From the NCBI RefSeq assembly GCF_014851395.1, contig NW_024041150.1, positions 37,273,585 to 37,337,584 of the forward strand: DNA of 64,000 nucleotides. The letters are read 5' to 3'. This document shows, one piece after another, positions 1 to 10,799 of this stretch; position 1 is the stretch's first letter; the number at the start of each line of letters is the position of its first letter. The translations under genes were made by a program, and so were the position numbers. The stretch comes from Micropterus salmoides (lineage: Eukaryota; Chordata; Actinopteri; Centrarchiformes; Centrarchidae). The notes below the pieces were generated by a model, which was not told the origin of the DNA, made no database searches, and was given only the letters and a program-made list of their open reading frames with translations.

Positions 1-53
1 TGTTCGAAGGGGGAGGGCTTTGTTTCCCCGGAGACTTCTGTGTCTTAATTTAA
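1..53 (+). other. 3' end of a duplicated uncharacterised reading frame
   Basis: These bases are the last codons and TAA stop of the frame that is seen whole at 21207-21608; the rest is off the left edge. No protein family is recognised and the frame may be chance. Confidence 0.3.
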
Positions 54-780
54 TAAGTTCTTAAAGTCTACTACCTTAATACCTTTCCATAATCAACTCT
101 TCAAGTTCTTAATTTTAAGCATCTGATAAAAGGAAAAGGAAAGTTATTGTTAATCGTCCATAACAATTATGATAGTTACCAGTTAAAAATATTTCATAGG
201 AGCATCTTAACTAAACTTAACTTCCAGGTGAATACTGATTGTTAAACATTCTTACTTAGAAAATTTATAAGAAAGTTAGAAGGACATGGCATCAGATTAC
301 AAACAATAAAACACAGAGTAATTTAAATTAAGGAGAGGCAGTATAGAGTTTCATGACCCCTGTCCGAAGAGGTCCTGATAGTCTAGTTCAGGATGAGGTT
401 AGTCTCTGGACAAGGTTAATATTGTCATTTTGATACTCATGCATAGATTCTGTGATCTCAACTTCACCGGAGGTGGTCGGTTTTATGGTCCAAGAGAGGA
501 AGAGACAAAGAGAGATTCTGGATTAACCATTTTTGATATAAAATAATTAACACCAACACTGGCTGGTTCACTACATAATTAATAGTAAGTTGACAAGTTC
601 TGAGAAATCCACACCGGTTGGGTTGCTTGTATCAGTGGAACAGAAGGAGACAAAGAGAAGTAATTCAAATGTTTTTCCTCTCAGCTTTAACAATGAAGAG
701 AGTTATTATTACTCGTACTGTAGCATTCCTGCACAATTTTTTTTGCCTTTGTTTTCAGTCTGATGTCATCTCGAACATGC
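54..780. other. Upstream region of mucin-like copy 1, including a recurring promoter-distal module
   Basis: No gene is seen. Bases from about 605 to 780 form a module starting with ccacaccggttgggt and running through ttattattactcgtactg to tttcagtctgatgtcatc. It precedes every family member in whole or part, and occurs alone near 4840, 15510 and 26090. Its position just upstream of the TATA box suggests regulatory sequence, but no factor site is claimed. Confidence 0.5.
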
Positions 781-872
781 TTATATAAAGGACCTGAAAT
801 AAGAAAGATCACAGCTTCATTCACAGCAGTGAACAACATTTACACAGAGAATATTACATAAGAGAATAACAT
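781..872 (+). promoter_or_regulatory. TATA box and non-coding exon 1 of mucin-like copy 1
   Basis: A TATA box (tatataaag, 782-789 core) lies about 30 bases before the stretch acagcttcattcacagcagt. A consensus splice donor (aacat|gtaagt) at 872/873 ends the putative exon. The same arrangement recurs before copies 3, 5 and 6. Intron 1 then runs to the acceptor ttatttttcag ending at 2181. The exact transcription start is inferred. Confidence 0.7.
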
Positions 873-984
873 GTAAGTACTACTTATATTACTTTACTAT
901 AAAGCAATGTAATTTGCTTGTTTTTGCAAGAATTTAAATTCTCATCTAGAGTACTATATCTTTAGATAATGTATTTTAGAAATG

Positions 985-1168
985 TTTGACGCCAGGCGTA
1001 ATAACTTCACTTTTGTCTGAGTTTAACATCAGAAAATGCAGGTCATCCAGGTTTTTATGTCCTCAAGGCAAGTTTGATGTTTAGCTGGTTTAGAAGTTTT
1101 CACACAATTTTATATGAAGCACTGAGCCACATCGAATGTATGAAAAGTGCTATACAAATACAGTTTAC
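985..1168 (-). repeat. LINE-derived relic in intron 1
   Basis: Bases 985-1090 match, in the same orientation, the antisense reverse-transcriptase fragment near 16335-16470 (shared: tctgagtttaacat, caggtcatccaggttttta, cctcaaggca). They are followed by a tail like the 3' end of a fish LINE (gaaaagtgctatacaaata). The same relic lies at about 22540-22725, 40605-40785 and 50222-50400; copies 2 and 4 retain only the tail part. Confidence 0.6.
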
Positions 1169-1169
1169 C

Positions 1170-1611
1170 CAGTGCTTGAAGTGGAAACAAATAGGTGCCT
1201 GTACCCACCCCCTTTGAAAAAGTGATGGAGACATTCTGATTCTGACCTTTCCTCAGTGTCATCAGTGTAAGTGACACCATCTGTCAAAACTTTTAAATGT
1301 CCCACCCCATCCAGGCTGTGATTGGTCGATTCACGACAAGTGACATTGACGAGCTATATTCAGCATACTGCTACTTGAAAGGCACCCAAGCTTCTCTTCT
1401 CCCTCATCTCTTTCCGCCGACAGAGTTTAGCAGGCAAGCGAGAACGTGAACAGGTGAGCGTCACGTAGCGCCCAGAGAACCTGATATGGAGAGGGCAGAG
1501 GAGAGTACCGGCAGCTTGGGAGAAGTCCCGGTATGCAAGAAAATGGCCCGGTAGGCTGTGCCAAAGAGTAAAATGTTGAGGTGCCAGTACTGCGTACCAC
1601 TTCAAGCACTG
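1170..1611. mobile_element. hAT-like MITE in intron 1 of copy 1
   Basis: A 442-base element with inverted ends (cagtgcttgaagtgg at the left, ccacttcaagcactg at the right) flanked by an 8-base target-site duplication, agtttacc, at 1162-1169 and 1612-1619. CAGTG-type ends with an 8-base duplication are the hallmark of hAT elements. It has no transposase. The same insertion is in copy 3 (22722-23163), while copies 2, 4, 5 and 6 have an uninterrupted site. Confidence 0.85.
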
Positions 1612-2214
1612 AGTTTACCATAATACTATAGTATTATTATTTAAACTTTCATTTAAAAAATGACTTTTTATTTATCAAAAAATGCAAATACTTCTGAGAA
1701 CGGGGCAGTAAGTGAACCTTTTAGGGTGTAGACTGTTCTAAAATTAAAAATACATTTATAATATTGTAAAAGGTAAGATAAATGGTTCAACAAACATACA
1801 AGTACAGGTGTAAACAATTTTAGTTATTGTTGACAATATTTCTGAAGTTATCAGAAAGCTGCTGTAGATACCTTTTTGTAGTGATATTTGGTCAGCCAAA
1901 GAAGAAATTACATAGTCAATAGTCATTCCTCAACTGTTATCTAGCAGGGCAGAACCAGAGAGGTTGAAGGCGTTTTAATTGTTGTGTTTCTTTTATGTAC
2001 TGGTTCAGAAGCTTTAAGGTTTTATTTATTTATTTATTTTATTTGGCAGTTCAGTGAAAGACAGGTGTGCTGAAAATATGAGCAAACAATTTAATACAGC
2101 TTTCACTCCTCTGTTTAAAATGCAAATAACCATTTCCAGCTTTTCATTTACTTGCTGAAAATCACAAATTTTATTTTTCAGTGAGCACAGAGGAGAAACT
2201 ATCACTGCATCACC

Positions 2215-3423
2215 ATGATTGCAAAGATTTGTGTCGTCCTTGTTCTGTTTGTTGGTAAGAGAAACTTTCATTCCAAATAAACATCTAAACTTGCCTCATC
2301 TTGCCTAAAATCAGTTTGGAATGTGAGACTTAATGTAAATCTGATTTGACATTTACCGCTCAAAACAGCCTCTGGCAACGCACAGACCACAACCAGAACC
2401 ACCACGGCTGCACCAACCACATTCGCAGCCACTACTGCAGCAACAACCAGAGCCGCAGCCACTACTACAGCAGAAACCAGAGCCGCAGCCACTACTACAG
2501 TAGCACCCATATCCACAGCCACTACTGCAGCAACAACCAGAGCCGCAGCCGCAGCCACTACTACAGTAGCAACCACATCCACAGCCGCTACTGCAGCAAC
2601 AACCAGAGCCGCAGCCACTACTGCAGCAACAACCAGAGCCGCAGCCACTACTGCAGCAACAACCAGAGCCGCAGCCGCAGCCACTACTACAGTAGCACCC
2701 ATATCCACAGCCACTACTGCAGCAACAACCAGAGCCGCAGCCACTACTACAGTAGCACCCATATCCACAGCCACTACTGCAGCAACAACCAGAGCCGCAG
2801 CCACTACTGCAGCAACAACCAGAGCCGCAGCCACTACTGCAGCAACAACCAGAGCCGCAGCCGCAGCCACTACTACAGTAGCAACCACATCCACAGCCGC
2901 TACTGCAGCAACAACCAGAGCCGCAGCCACTACTGTAGCAGAAACCACAGCCGCAGCCACTACTACAGTAGCAACCACATCCGCAGCCGCTACTGCACCA
3001 ACAACCTCATCCGCAGCCGCTACTGCACCAACAACCTCATCCGCACCCGCTACTGCACCAACAACCAGAGCCGCAGCCACTAATACAGTAGCAACCACAT
3101 CCGCAACCACTACTGAAGCAACAACCACATCCGCAACCACTACTGAAGCAACAACCACATCCGCAACCACTACTGAAGCAACAACCACAACCAGCACGGC
3201 TGGTTGTGATACCAGCACGGCTGGACCACCACCAACTACAACCAGCACGGCTGGACCACCACCAACTACAACCAGCACGGCTGGACCACCACCAACTACA
3301 ACCAGCACGGCTGGTTGTGATACCAGCACGGCTGGACCACCACCAACTACAACCAGCACGGCTGGTTGTGATACCAGCACGGCTAGGCCAACATGTAGCG
3401 TGGAGTGTGTTTGTAAATGTTAA
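2215..3423 (+). CDS. Secreted Thr-rich mucin-like protein, copy 1
   Basis: Two coding exons, 2215-2254 and 2369-3423, give 364 residues. Exon 2 starts at 2182 after a consensus acceptor; the leader MIAKICVVLVLFV is split from ASGNAQ by a phase-1 intron with gtaaga donor and aaaacag acceptor. The mature part starts TTTRTTTAAPTT. It continues with 30-base modules encoding ATTAATTRAA and ATTTVAPIST or ATTTVATTST, sometimes separated by an extra AA, then SATTTEATTT repeats and STAGPPPTTT repeats. It ends STARPTCSVECVCKC. Almost all Ser/Thr lies in a Pro/Ala context, so dense O-glycosylation is expected. No membrane anchor follows the leader. I do not recognise the family; a secreted mucin-like glycoprotein is the safest description. 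The same exon is also open on the other strand because of the triplet composition. Confidence 0.8.
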
Positions 3424-3590
3424 TCTCTGATATGTCATCACATGTGTCCCTGATGGAAATAATCAAACTGTCTGTGATTGGAGGATTCTGTAATGTTCTG
3501 GTTCAGAGGATTGCGAGTGAATCTGCTTTTTGTCTGTAATTACATAAAAAAGATGATCTACAATAAAGGTTTACCAAAGTTATTCTTTAA
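3424..3590 (+). promoter_or_regulatory. 3' UTR and poly(A) signal of copy 1
   Basis: A stretch of about 140 bases (tgatatgtcatcaca... gtaatgttctggttcagagg) is strongly conserved after the stop in all six copies and ends at aataaa (3562-3567). Confidence 0.7.
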
Positions 3591-3599
3591 AGTTTAGCA

Positions 3600-6500
3600 A
3601 ATTACTTGCTAAAGACCTTTGGTAGATATTGTAGTCTTTCTTGATAAGCTGATAAATAAAACATCTATTTACATTTATTACATTTATGTCATGTTATGTA
3701 ACATAATGTCTGGTATGCCTGTTGCAGGGACTTGTTGCCTGTTGCTGGAAAACTGCCAATGTTGTTTTGGGAGTCATTGGCACTCGACCTGTCTGTTTTT
3801 TTAGGTATGAGAAGGGGCAGACTGAGATAATAATTAAGGCCAGGAGTCTAACAACAGTCCAGACTAATCTCCACTTTCACAATAGACCAAGTATACTTTA
3901 AGCATTTGGTTGAAATATTTTCTGTTTATGAAATGTAACATGGATTTTACTTTCAGTTTAAAAAGCACAAATAGCTAAAACAATTCAAGCTCACTTTCAA
4001 GAGTAAGTCAAGTGCACTTCCACTTGCATGCACCAAGAGAGTGAGACGTGTCTGAGGCTCTCCTTCTTAATATTAAATAAAACAGCTCACTATGGTATAG
4101 TTGGTCAAGTTGGAATGGCAGGCCAAAACAGCGCTCAAGCCACCAAGAAATCTTCTGGTGCTTCCGACAGCCAGTCCAATAGTGGGTATGAGGTCAGGTT
4201 GGGTTTCACAAAGTGGAAATGTATAACTGATAACTGCGAATCAACTCCACCCAGCTGATGCTGATAAAACTAAAGTGCAACCTTGCTGTGTCTGGGACTG
4301 TGAGCTGCACTTTATTGGAGCTGCTGAAGTTAACATCATCATCCAGTAACGTTCCAGTCCCAAACGGGGTTCTGTGTCTGCCAGATGGTCTCAAGGGGAT
4401 CCTACCAGCGGAGCAACAACATAATGCACAGCCAACTGTAGGGCAGATAGACTTTTAAAAAATATCATGAACTCCATTTAATGAGGATGTCAGTCTTGTA
4501 ATATTATGACTTTTTTCTCACCATGTCAGAGAACAAACATGTTTTGAACATGAACAGAAAACCTGTTGAAGCAGAGCTTTTAAAGTCCTGGAGTTTATAA
4601 ATAAATGTATTAATCAATGAGGTGAAAAGGTGCCACAATCATGTTTAAAGCAAAAGAGGTGGGAATAATAAACCATGAAATAAAGAAATACAGAATGCTT
4701 GAAAGCCTTGTATAGGCTACTACATTATATTCTGTTATTTTATATTTTGACCACCTACTGTATGAATTTTGCGTTTCCTAGTAACCGGTTAGGTTTGCTC
4801 TCCCAATTTAGGCTATAATGTCTGAAGGTTCTCATCCACACTGGTTGGGTTGATCAGTGGAACAAAAGCAGAGAGAGGAATTAAAATGTTTTCGCTCTCA
4901 CCTGTTACCATTAATAAAGTAACCGTTCCTGCGCATATTTATCTTGCCTTTGCTTTCAGTCAGGTGTAGTTTTTAACACACCTTAACACAGATTTAATTT
5001 AGATCCCAGAAAGTGTGGCACACGGCTGGGTAGCAGTCTGTAGAGTTGCATGGTGTAGAGCAACAGCCACTTAGTGGAGTTACCAGAGGCCCCAAACAGT
5101 GAGGAGGCCACAACCGACCAGCCTGTGTGACCAACGGCAGCACACCAGTCCTTGTCGTGTTGTTTCGTTTCGCCACACACAGGGAAACAAAGTTGAGCAG
5201 ACCCAGCCACAAAGAGACTGATTCTTTTTTTAATTTAATTGACCCGGAGACTTTTAGCTTTCTTAGCTGCAGCCTTGTTTTAACTCTTTTTAAGCCATTT
5301 CCTTAAATACATGAATAAACTTGGAGGCTATATTTTGCGCAGACCACAGAGGGGTGTCACAATACTACATACATTAATTTAAAGATATTGTTCAATATTT
5401 GATGAACTATGCTTTTTTGCCTTTTTTAGAGAGCTAGACTAAAAGATACCACCTATCCGTTGCCTTAAGAATTGAGCTGAGACCAGGAGGCGACTAGCTT
5501 AGCTTAGCATAAGCTTAGCGGAGGAAATCAGCCTGCGCCTGTGGATCCCACTGACAACACAATTTCGCATTTCAATTTTTACCTGTATGTTTGTGTACAC
5601 ATAAAACAAAGAAGGTGTATGGGTGAACTTTGGTGAAAGCCTAGTCAGCTGATTGATATACACGGCGAATAACTGTATTTCTGAAAAAACAAACAGATGC
5701 TAATTACTCAGGATTTCTCAGAATTGGAAACTTCTTTTATATGATTTCAGTTTTCTGATCATAGTGATATGATCATGAATTTTAGTTATACAACCAAATT
5801 GTAACATTACACTTTTATATTAGCGAAACAACTCATACTGATATAATACTCTTTGTCCCAAGGCAATACTACTACTTCTGCTGCCTGTACTGCAATGTTA
5901 TCAAAAGTAATAGGCCTACTACTACCATACAATTCATGTAACTGTTACTCATATTACTTTTACTGCTGTTACTGCTTGAAGTACTATGGTTAATTACTAC
6001 TATTACTTCTACCACTGGTATTACTACAACAGTCTACTGCTAATACTACTCTTTACAGTCCTGTGTTAGGTAAAAAATATTGATTATAATCAGTCGTATC
6101 CAGCGGTGCTACCAGTCAGTGGTGGATCATCAGTAGGAGAGAGTCAGTTATACTCACGTTGTTGCACTTCCAGTTTTTGAAGTGGAGCAGAGAAGACAGC
6201 AGCTCTCTACATATCACTGGTGGTAAATATTTTATCCACTTCCTTTTTGTCGAAATGCCGCACACAAACCAATAAAGTGCTTGGGAAGTGTGTGAGAGAA
6301 AGTACACTTCTGTCAGTAGTCTGCTCATTAATGCAGAAAGAAACAAACAAAAAGATGTTCGGCTTTATTAACGTACTGTTTGTTGGTTTGTTTGGTGCCG
6401 TATTGTAATCACAGCCAGCCCTCACCAGAAAAACTGCAAAGGTTGAATATTGAATGGCTAATTACAACCCATATTTAGACTTTTTGTTAGGCCACAACCT

Positions 6501-7600
6501 CTAGTGGCAGAGGCAGCCTGGTGTCACCATACAACGATTTCTTTTCTTTTGTGGTAGACCAGGGGGGTCTCCCCTCAGACAAAGCTTGGGAAAGGTGATT
6601 TAGGTGAATAATAAACCAGACTTTGACCCAAGAGACAGGCGTTCGGATGCCATTTGAAATAAAAATAAAACAAAAAGACTAGATTTATTTAGGTTGCGTA
6701 AGTTAAGTGACGCCATAATTGTAACCCAAACCATTTTGTTTTGAGTAGCATTTAGGTCCTTTCTGTTGCTGCGGTCTGTGGGGACTTAATGCCGTTAAAT
6801 CACACGCGAAAAGCTTAAAATCTGTTGACATGGAATCCCATAATATCACATTGGCAGAGGAAGTCAGGGGACATAGTATGTAGTAAGTGTGACTAGGAGG
6901 GTGGGATGGATGGATTTGTCAAGTAAACTCAGGACTTTCACAAATGAGACCGACATTTGAGTCCTGTGTGGAAGAAAGTCAAAGCTGATATGTTTTAAAG
7001 GAGACCTACAGGAACATCTACAGCCTGTTCATACCATAAACTGTATGTAAGAAATGGACGTAGCCATCGTGACGTCACCCGTTGGTTTGTGGGCTGCCGT
7101 TTTGAAACCTTGAGTTTGGCTGATAGGGCGCCGCCATGTGGAGTTTTTGCAACAATGGTCTGTAAGAAGGGCCAGTATAGGATAGAAAATTATGAACTTT
7201 GAATCATGCCAAGTTAACATACATGCAGAATAATAGGTCACCTTTAAAAGAGATGTATTGCGCATTTCTTTTCTTTCAAAGAAATTGTTTGAACATTTTG
7301 GGGTCTTAAAGTATTTTGTTGAGGTCTTAAAAGGTCTGAATTTGACTGAAAGTTGCAAGAACCCTGTTATACAATGTGTCTGAGAGTGGCATGGTGGGGT
7401 TACAACACTGCTTCTGGCCAAACATGTTTATATAAAACAAGACACGTAACATAAGGTCTGGCACGCCTGTCACTGGAACTTTTTAATTGCCAGTTTTGTT
7501 TAAGATTAACTGGCAATCAACCTATCTGTCTTTATGGTATGAGGATAGGTTGGGTTTAATGCACTGGAATGCAGACACTGGTGTGAATGAATTAAATGTA
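3600..7600. other. Intergenic sequence between copies 1 and 2
   Basis: No supported gene. Short frames here (for example at 4028-4258, 4983-5210 on the minus strand and 6220-6408) are equally present in the duplicate because the block is recent, so their survival is not evidence of coding. The stretch 5860-6060 is rich in TACT/ACTAC triplets. A repeat starting near 6590 (cagactttgacccaagag, gttcggatgccattt) has relatives near 63920, where the wording is cggactttcacccaggag. Confidence 0.5.
4838..4972 (+). promoter_or_regulatory. Solitary promoter-distal module (relic)
   Basis: Resembles the module upstream of the mucin-like genes: ccacactggttgggtt, cagtggaacaaaagcagag, aatgttttcgctctcacc and ttgcctttgctttcagtcag occur in the same order. 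No TATA box, exon 1 or leader exon follows. It probably marks a lost family copy. Confidence 0.45.
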
Positions 7601-7609
7601 AAATGACAA

Positions 7610-7830
7610 ATTCTGAGAAATCCACACCGGTTGGGTGGAACATGAGTAGAGAAACATGTTTTTGTGCTCACCTTTAACAATGAAGAAAGTTATTATTACT
7701 CGGTACCGAGTTATTATTAGTACTGTTTAGTAAGTTTAGTTAGATTAGAAGTTTTAACACAATTTTATATGAAACACTGAGCCACATCGAATGCATGAAA
7801 AGTGCTATACAAATACAGTTTGCCATAATA
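7610..7830 (+). other. Truncated upstream region of copy 2
   Basis: The upstream module is present up to ttattattactcg, but the next part, which in copy 1 holds the TATA box, exon 1, its splice donor and the LINE fragment (about 715-1077), is missing. Sequence resumes at agaagttttaacacaattt. Copy 4 shows the same gap. Confidence 0.65.
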
Positions 7831-8444
7831 CTATAGTATTATTATTTAAACACAACTTTTTATTTATCAAAAAATGTAAATACTTTTGAGAAATCTGTCG
7901 GGATAGGAAGGGAACTTGTAGATTGTTTTAAAATAAAATACATTTATAATATTGTAAAAGGTAAGTTACATGTTTCAACACACATTGAAATACAAGTACA
8001 GGTGTTCACAGCTATTATAACTTTAGTTTATCTTGTAAACAATTTAATTTGTGTTCAGAGCATTCAAATTATTATAAAGTTATCGAAAGCTGCTGCAGAT
8101 ACCTTTTTGTAAAGATATTTGGCAATAAATTAAATTAATAGTCAGCCAAAGAGGAAACGATAATAGTCATTCCTTAACTGTTATCTAGCAGGGCAGAACC
8201 AGGAGAGGTTGGAGACGTTTTATTTGTTGTGTTTCTTTTAATTACTGATTCAGAAGCTTTAAGGTTTTATTTTATTTGGTATTTCAGTGAAAGACAGGTG
8301 TGCCAAAAATATGAGCAAACAATTTAAGTCAATTTTTCCTCCTGTTTAAAATGCAAATAACCATTTTCAGCTTTTAATTTACTTTTTAAATTTACCAATT
8401 ATATTTTTCAGTCACCACACAGGAGAAACTATCACTGCATCACC

Positions 8445-8867
8445 ATGATTGCAAAGATTTGTGTCGTCCTTCTTCTGTTTGTTGGTAAGAGAAACTTTCA
8501 TTCCAAATAAAGATCTAAACTTGCCTCGAGACTTAATGTAAATCTGATTTGACATTTTCCGCACAAAACAGCCTCTGGCAACGCACAGACCACAACCAGA
8601 ACCACCACGGCTGCACCAACAACCAGAACCACCACGGCTGCACCAACAACCAGAACCACCACGGCTGCACTAACAACAACAGCAGCACCACCAACCACAC
8701 AAACAGACACACCCACACCCACACCCACAATCACACCCACACCCACACCCACACCCGCATCTTGTGATACCAGCACAGCTAGACCAACAACCCCATCCAG
8801 CACAGATGGTTGTGAGACCAACAAGGCCAGACCGACATGCAGTGTGGAGTGTGTTTGTAAATGCTGA
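8445..8867 (+). CDS. Secreted Thr-rich mucin-like protein, copy 2 (short, promoterless)
   Basis: Coding exons 8445-8484 and 8572-8867 give 111 residues: leader MIAKICVVLLLFV, the common start ASGNAQTTTRTTTAAPTT, only three TTRTTTAA units, a PTPTPT run made by an accaca/cccaca microsatellite, and the tail CETNKARPTCSVECVCKC. Exon 2 begins at 8412 after tatttttcag. The reading frame and splice sites are intact and the 3' UTR with aataaa (9006-9011) is kept. The upstream TATA box and non-coding exon are deleted, so expression from the family's usual promoter is doubtful. It is the shortest intact member and carries little more than the conserved ends. Confidence 0.65.
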
Positions 8868-9099
8868 TCTCTGATATGTCATCACACGTGTCTCTGATGG
8901 AGGTGTCTATAATTAATCAAAACTTCTTTGATTGGAGGACTCTGTAATGTTCTGATTCAGAGGGTTGTGTGTGAATCTGCTTTTTGTCTGTTATTGCATA
9001 AAAACAATAAAGGTTTACCAAAGTTATTCTTTGAAGTTGTCGCAAATTACCTCAATATTGATTAAAGACCTAGAAATTGTAGTATTTCTTGATAACCTG

Positions 9100-10780
9100 A
9101 GTAAAAATTAGTAAAATATCTATAATTTACATTTATTAATGTATAATAATAATATTATTAAATTTATTGATGATTTCTTAAGATAGTAATCAGTTTCATC
9201 AGACTGTGTGGGTGTGACACAATTAGATCTCACTGACTAGCCACCATACCAGACGAAGTAATGGTTCTTTCAGACCCTTTCGGGGCGGTGAGTTTACATA
9301 CAAAGTCAATGCAAAGACACGTAGAGCCGCGATTTCCTGTCGTGCTGTGTGAAGCGACGCGAAGGCAACGTGAAGGCAATGCGAAGGAATTCACATGAGT
9401 TGAATATTTTCAACTCAAGCGAAGAAGTCGCATGACGCTGAGTCACAATAGCTCAGTGCTGAGATTGTCCGTACATAACCAACGGCTTCAGTGTGTTGTG
9501 TGGAGAGGGCCGGGCAGAGCGGGGGATTAAAAATCTGCTGGCCGGTGTTCTGACGATCTATGCTGCCCTATCGAAAAATGCTACCTTATGTGTTCCCTTT
9601 TCCAATCCCATAAAGTTATAACTCTCACAGTATTATGACATATTCTGTTTTTTGATTATATTATAACATTATTTCAGGGGTAGCGTATTCCATTACAGAA
9701 AAATTTTATATTGCACCACTACTCACTCCATGTGTACTGTAAAGAGATGGGGAGCATGTTGAAATACTATATTATAACATCTTTATTTAAGATATCAAGG
9801 GTAGCGTATTGTGATGACTTTTTTGTTTTTTGATGATACTGACGATCAGCCACTGTCTCGACGGCATTCCTAACAGCAAAGTTGCACAGATTTATGGGCG
9901 TGGAAACAGACCACGCTTGTGGGTCTTACGCATGCGCAAAAATACGGACAAAACTGGACATTACTTGGAGAAAAGAAAGTGAGGAAGTTGAACTACCTGG
10001 TGAGTTCAGAAAACATGTGTGTGTAACTTTATTACAGCCATCGTTGTACTTTACTGTGACCAAGTTAGCATAGCATAGCCCTGATCGATCCAAACTCCAT
10101 TCAGAAAACAAACATTTTAGAAGTTGTTGTCCTGCTGTCTTGCTGACAGATCTGACAAAGCATGAATTCATATGTTTAACAAATCTGCATCGTGTTGTAG
10201 TTATTTTGGCATCAGTTTAATCCGTTTATTGCTATTTAATCACAGCAAAATGTTTACTTTGGGTTCATACAGCTGTAGTAATGGCAAGTTGTGTTTGTTG
10301 ACATTGTCGCGTTAAAATCGCCTTCTCGCGTTGTGTGTGAACACTTGCAGCAAATGTACTCACGCGAGGAAAGCGTCGCGAGGAGAACATTCGCTGTTGG
10401 TCTGAATGCTGCAAAAGGCAGCAAAGAACCTGAGTGTGTTGAACTGAGCAAGAGTTCAACAAGAAATTAATTTTTTCTTTCATGATTGACACAGTCTTAC
10501 TTTAATCACTTTAATGCTTGACCTTGGAAATAGTCGTTTGAGAAAGACTGTGTGCTACAGTAGAAAGCTTTAGAAAAAGCTTGTATGTAGATCCTGATTT
10601 GAGGGCCAAGGAACCAGATTGAGAAGGGACAAAACACAAAGAAACAACAACCAGGAGGATATAAAGAGGGACATATATCCTGTATATGAGACACTTGACA
10701 ATCATAATAATACTACTACTACTACAAAAAAGAATGGCAGTCTACAGGTCTAACGGACTGTGGCTGTACTGTGACGGACT
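9100..10780. other. Intergenic repeat-rich sequence, no gene
   Basis: Low-complexity AT sequence near 9110-9180 is followed by CG-rich stretches (9355-9440 and 10310-10400) with repeated gcgaagg/cgcgagg motifs. The ends ggttctttcagacc (9263-9276) and aaagaacc (10423-10430) are weakly inverted, which could mean an old DNA transposon. No coding sequence is supported. Confidence 0.3.
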
Positions 10781-10799
10781 CAACTTTTATGTTCTTTGA

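Larger units (their letters stand above)
1..9060. repeat. Segmental duplication I, left copy (mucin-like copies 1 and 2)
   Basis: The window opens inside this block: base 1 matches base 21556, and the two stretches stay nearly identical by eye apart from small indels and different gene-repeat lengths. It holds mucin-like copies 1 and 2 and about 5 kb between them. Similarity to the second copy becomes patchy just after the copy 2 gene, because the 3' flank of copy 4 resembles copies 5 and 6 instead. The true left edge lies outside the window. Confidence 0.9.

Noticed and set aside
2268..3380. Long minus-strand frame of 370 codons opposite the copy 1 repeat exon (similar ones at 23754-24614, 41442-42662 and 51064-51768)
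   Set aside because: It is Val/Ala-rich low-complexity sequence that arises because ACC/ACA/GCA/GCC triplets have no stop on the opposite strand. There is no leader or splice structure, and its ends fall in non-coding sequence.
4983..5210. Minus-strand 75-residue frame MAGSAQLCFPVCGE..., identical at 26238-26465
   Set aside because: Identity only reflects the recent duplication. There is no leader, domain or splice context; a second overlapping frame is equally open.
6220..6408. 62-residue frame with a hydrophobic end, duplicated at 27465-27653
   Set aside because: It is preserved by recent duplication, with no promoter, splice or poly(A) context and no recognisable family.
9263..10430. Possible Harbinger- or hAT-type element bounded by ggttctttcagacc and aaagaacc
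   Set aside because: Only about eight terminal bases match as an inverted repeat and no target duplication is visible.
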